Of a stretch of 7,939 nucleotides of DNA, positions 6,194-7,939 are shown piece after piece. Numbering within the stretch: position 1 is the first letter of the stretch; the number at the start of each line of letters is the position of its first letter. Source of the DNA: Loktanella sp. (GTDB lineage Bacteria; Pseudomonadota; Alphaproteobacteria; Rhodobacterales; Rhodobacteraceae). The position numbers and the translations under genes are program-made. Location of the stretch: contig PUNR01000276.1 of the NCBI GenBank assembly GCA_003551805.1, forward strand, positions 1 through 7,939, read 5' to 3'. A model generated the notes under the pieces. That model saw only the letters and a list, made by a program, of their open reading frames with translations, had not been told where the DNA came from and did no database searches.

Positions 6194-6222
6194 TTGCAAT
6201 GTTGCGTAACGCTTCGTATCAA
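6194..6222 (+). promoter_or_regulatory. Predicted promoter of ccr
   Basis: TTGCAA (6194-6199, 4 of 6 matches to TTGACA) and TATCAA (6217-6222, 4 of 6 matches to TATAAT) are separated by exactly 17 nt. Transcription would start near 6229, leaving a leader of about 55 nt. The -35 and spacer contain TTGCAATGTTGCGTAAC, with a repeated GTTGC, so a regulator could bind over the -35 box. Imperfect hexamers fit a regulated gene. Read-through from the acyltransferase gene remains possible, since I see no terminator in 6169-6193. Confidence 0.45.
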
Positions 6223-6241
6223 TCGGCTAAGCCCGCATGAT

Positions 6242-6254
6242 TCTGCACTGCGGC
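6242..6254 (+). promoter_or_regulatory. TCTGCACTGCGGC element in the ccr leader, related to the ecm palindrome
   Basis: This matches 11 of 13 positions of GCCGCACTGCGGC upstream of ecm (2963-2975, read on the ecm coding strand), including the uninterrupted 10-mer GCACTGCGGC. Here it would lie just downstream of the predicted transcription start rather than upstream of the -35 box. A chance match cannot be excluded. Confidence 0.25.
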
Positions 6255-6274
6255 ACAAACGGATTGATCGCGAT

Positions 6275-6278
6275 GGAG
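6275..6278 (+). promoter_or_regulatory. Ribosome binding site of ccr
   Basis: GGAG lies 6 nt before the ATG at 6285. It selects that codon over in-frame ATGs at 6237, 6273 and 6279; the last two overlap or abut this site. Confidence 0.75.
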
Positions 6279-6284
6279 ATGGAA

Positions 6285-7580
6285 ATGGCCCTTGATCTGA
6301 CAACTGGTGAAGCCGCTTACGCAGCGGAACGCAAAGATCTTTATAATATGGGCGAAATGCCCCCCTTGGGCCATGTGCCCGCACAAATGCACGCATGGAC
6401 GATCCGGCGTGAACGGCACGGCGAACCTGACAAGGCGTTCCAATTGGAGGTCGTGGAAACCCCCGCGATCGACTCGGGCGAGGTGCTGGTTCTCGTTATG
6501 GCGGCGGGCGTGAATTACAATGGCGTCTGGGCGGGCTTGGGCGAACCGATTAGCCCGTTTGACGGGCACGGTGCGCCTTATCATATTGCAGGGTCGGATG
6601 CGGCGGGCATCGTCTGGGCTGTCGGCGACAGGGTCAAGCGCTGGAAAGTCGGCGACGAGGTCGTGATCCATTGCAATCAGGATGACGGCGACGATGAAGA
6701 ATGCAACGGCGGCGACCCGATGTATTCACCGACCCAACGGATCTGGGGATATGAGACACCAGACGGGTCTTTTGCCCAGTTTACCCGCGTGCAGGCGCAG
6801 CAATTAATGCCGCGCCCGCAGCATCTGACTTGGGAAGAAAGTGCGTGTTATACGCTGACGCTGGCCACCGCGTATCGGATGCTGTTCGGCCATGAACCGC
6901 ATGATCTCAAGCCCGGCCAGAATGTGCTGGTCTGGGGCGCGTCGGGCGGTCTGGGGTCTTATGCGATCCAGCTGATCAACACGGCAGGGGCCAATGCGAT
7001 CGGTGTCATCAGCGACGAAAGCAAGCGTGAATTTGTCATGTCGCTGGGCGCCAAAGGCGTTATCAACCGCAATGATTTTTCCTGCTGGGGGCAGTTGCCC
7101 AAGGTCAATACCGCCGAATACAACACCTGGCTGAAAGAGGCGCGCCGTTTCGGCAAGGCGATCTGGGACATCACCGGCAAGGGCAAGAACGTCGATATGG
7201 TGTTTGAACATCCGGGCGAGGCGACGTTTCCGGTGTCATCGCTTGTCTGCAAGAAAGGCGGCATGGTCGTGATTTGCGCAGGTACCACCGGTTTCAACTG
7301 CACTTTTGACGTCCGTTACATGTGGATGCATCAGAAACGGTTGCAAGGAAGCCACTTTGCCCATCTCAAGCAGGCAAGTGCCGCAAACAACCTGATGGTT
7401 GAACGCCGGTTGGACCCCTGCATGTCGGAATGTTTCGCATGGGATGAAATCCCGCTTGCGCATACCAAGATGCGCCGCAACGAACACAAGCCGGGCAATA
7501 TGGCGGTGTTGGTGCAGGCACCTGTGATGGGTCTGCGTACGTTCGAGGATACAATCGAAGCGTCACGGGAGGGGCGCTGA
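6285..7580 (+). CDS. ccr: Crotonyl-CoA carboxylase/reductase
   Basis: This cytosolic NADPH-dependent enzyme reductively carboxylates (E)-crotonyl-CoA with CO2 to (2S)-ethylmalonyl-CoA, the defining step of the ethylmalonyl-CoA pathway. The protein has 431 aa, essentially the length I recall for Rhodobacter Ccr (about 430), and is near-identical to it over long stretches. Visible features are the KDLYNMGEMPPLGHVP start (17-32); GVNYNGVWAGLG (75-86), containing the active-site Asn region; IAGSDAAGIVWAVGD (101-115); VVIHCNQDDGDDEECNGGD (126-144); GSFAQF (161-166); the NADPH-binding Rossmann motif VWGASGGLGSYA (216-227); and RLQGSHFA with His357. The last probably corresponds to a CO2-binding His described in a Streptomycete-type Ccr. 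It belongs to the zinc-free medium-chain dehydrogenase/reductase superfamily. The start at 6285 is set by GGAG 6 nt upstream and by the family N-terminus MALD. It follows the acyltransferase gene on the same strand by 116 nt and has a plausible promoter of its own. Confidence 0.97.
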   Translation: MALDLTTGEAAYAAERKDLYNMGEMPPLGHVPAQMHAWTIRRERHGEPDKAFQLEVVETPAIDSGEVLVLVMAAGVNYNGVWAGLGEPISPFDGHGAPYHIAGSDAAGIVWAVGDRVKRWKVGDEVVIHCNQDDGDDEECNGGDPMYSPTQRIWGYETPDGSFAQFTRVQAQQLMPRPQHLTWEESACYTLTLATAYRMLFGHEPHDLKPGQNVLVWGASGGLGSYAIQLINTAGANAIGVISDESKREFVMSLGAKGVINRNDFSCWGQLPKVNTAEYNTWLKEARRFGKAIWDITGKGKNVDMVFEHPGEATFPVSSLVCKKGGMVVICAGTTGFNCTFDVRYMWMHQKRLQGSHFAHLKQASAANNLMVERRLDPCMSECFAWDEIPLAHTKMRRNEHKPGNMAVLVQAPVMGLRTFEDTIEASREGR

Positions 7581-7590
7581 GAGAGTAGCT

Positions 7591-7622
7591 TGCGTGCCAT
7601 TGCCAGCGGGTGGTGGCACGCA
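7591..7622 (+). terminator. Hairpin after ccr without a T-run
   Basis: TGCGTGCCA (7591-7599) pairs perfectly with TGGCACGCA (7614-7622). Three G-T pairs and two C-G pairs can extend the stem to about 14 bp with a 4-nt AGCG loop. It begins 11 nt after the ccr stop. GAGACC follows rather than T residues, so it may protect the mRNA 3' end or act together with the next element instead of terminating alone. Confidence 0.5.
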
Positions 7623-7632
7623 GAGACCTGAA

Positions 7633-7655
7633 GCCTCCGGCGGGGATATTTTCTT
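7633..7655 (+). repeat. Rhodobacteraceae-type GCCTCCGGCGGGGATATTT element, probable terminator
   Basis: GCCTCCGGCGGGGATATTT followed by TCTT resembles a short element that I recognise from many gene ends in Rhodobacteraceae genomes (forms such as CCTCCGGCGGGAGTATTT). CTCC can pair with GGGG or GGAG across a tiny loop before the T-rich stretch. It sits between ccr and the next gene and probably completes ccr termination. The recognition is from memory; only one copy is in this window. Confidence 0.5.
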
Positions 7656-7711
7656 CTCTGACGATGATAAGGCGGTGGTGACGGGTGGCGGGCGCAGCTA
7701 AAGTCACCGCT

Positions 7712-7939
7712 ATGAACGCACCCGTCATCACCTTTTCCGAAGATCAGGCCGAAGCCTGGGATAATGTCGCCACCGCCTTGCGGCAGGCCGGTGTTGATCT
7801 GGACGACAGCCTGCTACAACCACCGCAAAGCGATGCGTCATCTGTGCTGGCCGTGATCGGCAAGGCCGGATCGGGCAAGACCATGCTGTTGGCGGCGCTG
7901 TACAAGGCGCTGGCCGAGGCGGGCGTGGATATCATTTCC
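7712..7939 (+). CDS. P-loop ATPase, probable RecD-like ATP-dependent DNA helicase (partial, C-terminus outside window)
   Basis: The first 76 codons run open to the window edge. FSEDQAEAWDNVATAL (8-23) resembles the Q-motif-like start of superfamily 1 helicases of the RecD/Dda type, where the strand senses the adenine. The Walker A motif follows as VIGKAGSGKTMLL (48-60), with Lys56 and Thr57 for ATP phosphate and Mg2+. Residues 29-44 form a low-complexity, acidic linker. Rhodobacteraceae have conserved ATP-dependent RecD-like helicases that begin this way. The subfamily remains uncertain because motifs II to VI lie beyond the window. The ATG at 7712 has no clear Shine-Dalgarno sequence, but it fits the helicase N-terminus and the codon usage after it. 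The gap to ccr is 131 nt and contains terminator-like elements, so this is probably a separate transcription unit. Confidence 0.75.
   Translation, partial: MNAPVITFSEDQAEAWDNVATALRQAGVDLDDSLLQPPQSDASSVLAVIGKAGSGKTMLLAALYKALAEAGVDIIS

Noticed and set aside
1..7939. Mobile element, CRISPR array, tRNA, rRNA or phage-like module
   Set aside because: No transposase or integrase motifs, no terminal repeats with target duplications, no regularly spaced repeats and no tRNA-like cloverleaf were seen. Codon use looks uniform across the recognised genes.

Overview
The window looks like a chromosomal segment of a marine alphaproteobacterium of the Rhodobacteraceae (Roseobacter group). The evidence is the moderately high GC content, an H-NS/HvrA-type nucleoid protein, a Hint-domain protein of the kind common in this family, a GCCTCCGGCGGGGATATTT-type intergenic element, and above all two diagnostic enzymes of the ethylmalonyl-CoA (EMC) pathway. 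Genus cannot be assigned from the sequence alone.

Layout, left to right. (1) Positions 1-405, minus strand: the N-terminal 135 codons of a DeoD-type purine nucleoside phosphorylase, cut by the window edge. (2) 451-480: a perfect 13-bp hairpin that probably terminates the next gene. (3) 487-816, minus: an H-NS family DNA-binding protein. (4) 914-2881, minus: ethylmalonyl-CoA mutase (Ecm), with a good ribosome binding site and a good sigma70-like promoter. (5) 2882-3420: about 540 bases with no convincing gene. They hold the ecm promoter, a palindrome next to it, a candidate plus-strand promoter, a doubtful 51-codon ORF and a strong plus-strand hairpin plus T-run. (6) 3421-4608, minus: a Hint (intein/hedgehog-like) domain protein with an unrecognised N-terminal half. 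(7) 4771-6168, plus: a membrane-anchored PlsB/GPAT-like acyltransferase. (8) 6285-7580, plus: crotonyl-CoA carboxylase/reductase (Ccr). (9) 7581-7711: a hairpin, then a Rhodobacteraceae-type terminator-like element. (10) 7712-7939, plus: the start of a P-loop ATPase, probably a RecD-like helicase, cut by the window edge.

How the genes work together. Ccr reductively carboxylates crotonyl-CoA to (2S)-ethylmalonyl-CoA. After epimerisation by an enzyme not encoded here, Ecm rearranges (2R)-ethylmalonyl-CoA to methylsuccinyl-CoA. These are the two hallmark steps of acetyl-CoA assimilation without isocitrate lyase. Their genes point in opposite directions and are separated by the Hint gene and the acyltransferase gene. 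Their upstream regions share two short sequences (ATGTTGCGT and GCACTGCGGC) in the same order and orientation, which may reflect shared regulation. The nearby acyltransferase also uses acyl-CoA or acyl-ACP, but a functional link to the EMC pathway is only inferred.

I found no mobile element, CRISPR array, tRNA or rRNA, and no evidence of an undescribed multi-gene system. The most open questions are the non-coding stretch between ecm and the Hint gene, the shared upstream motifs, and the function of the Hint protein.
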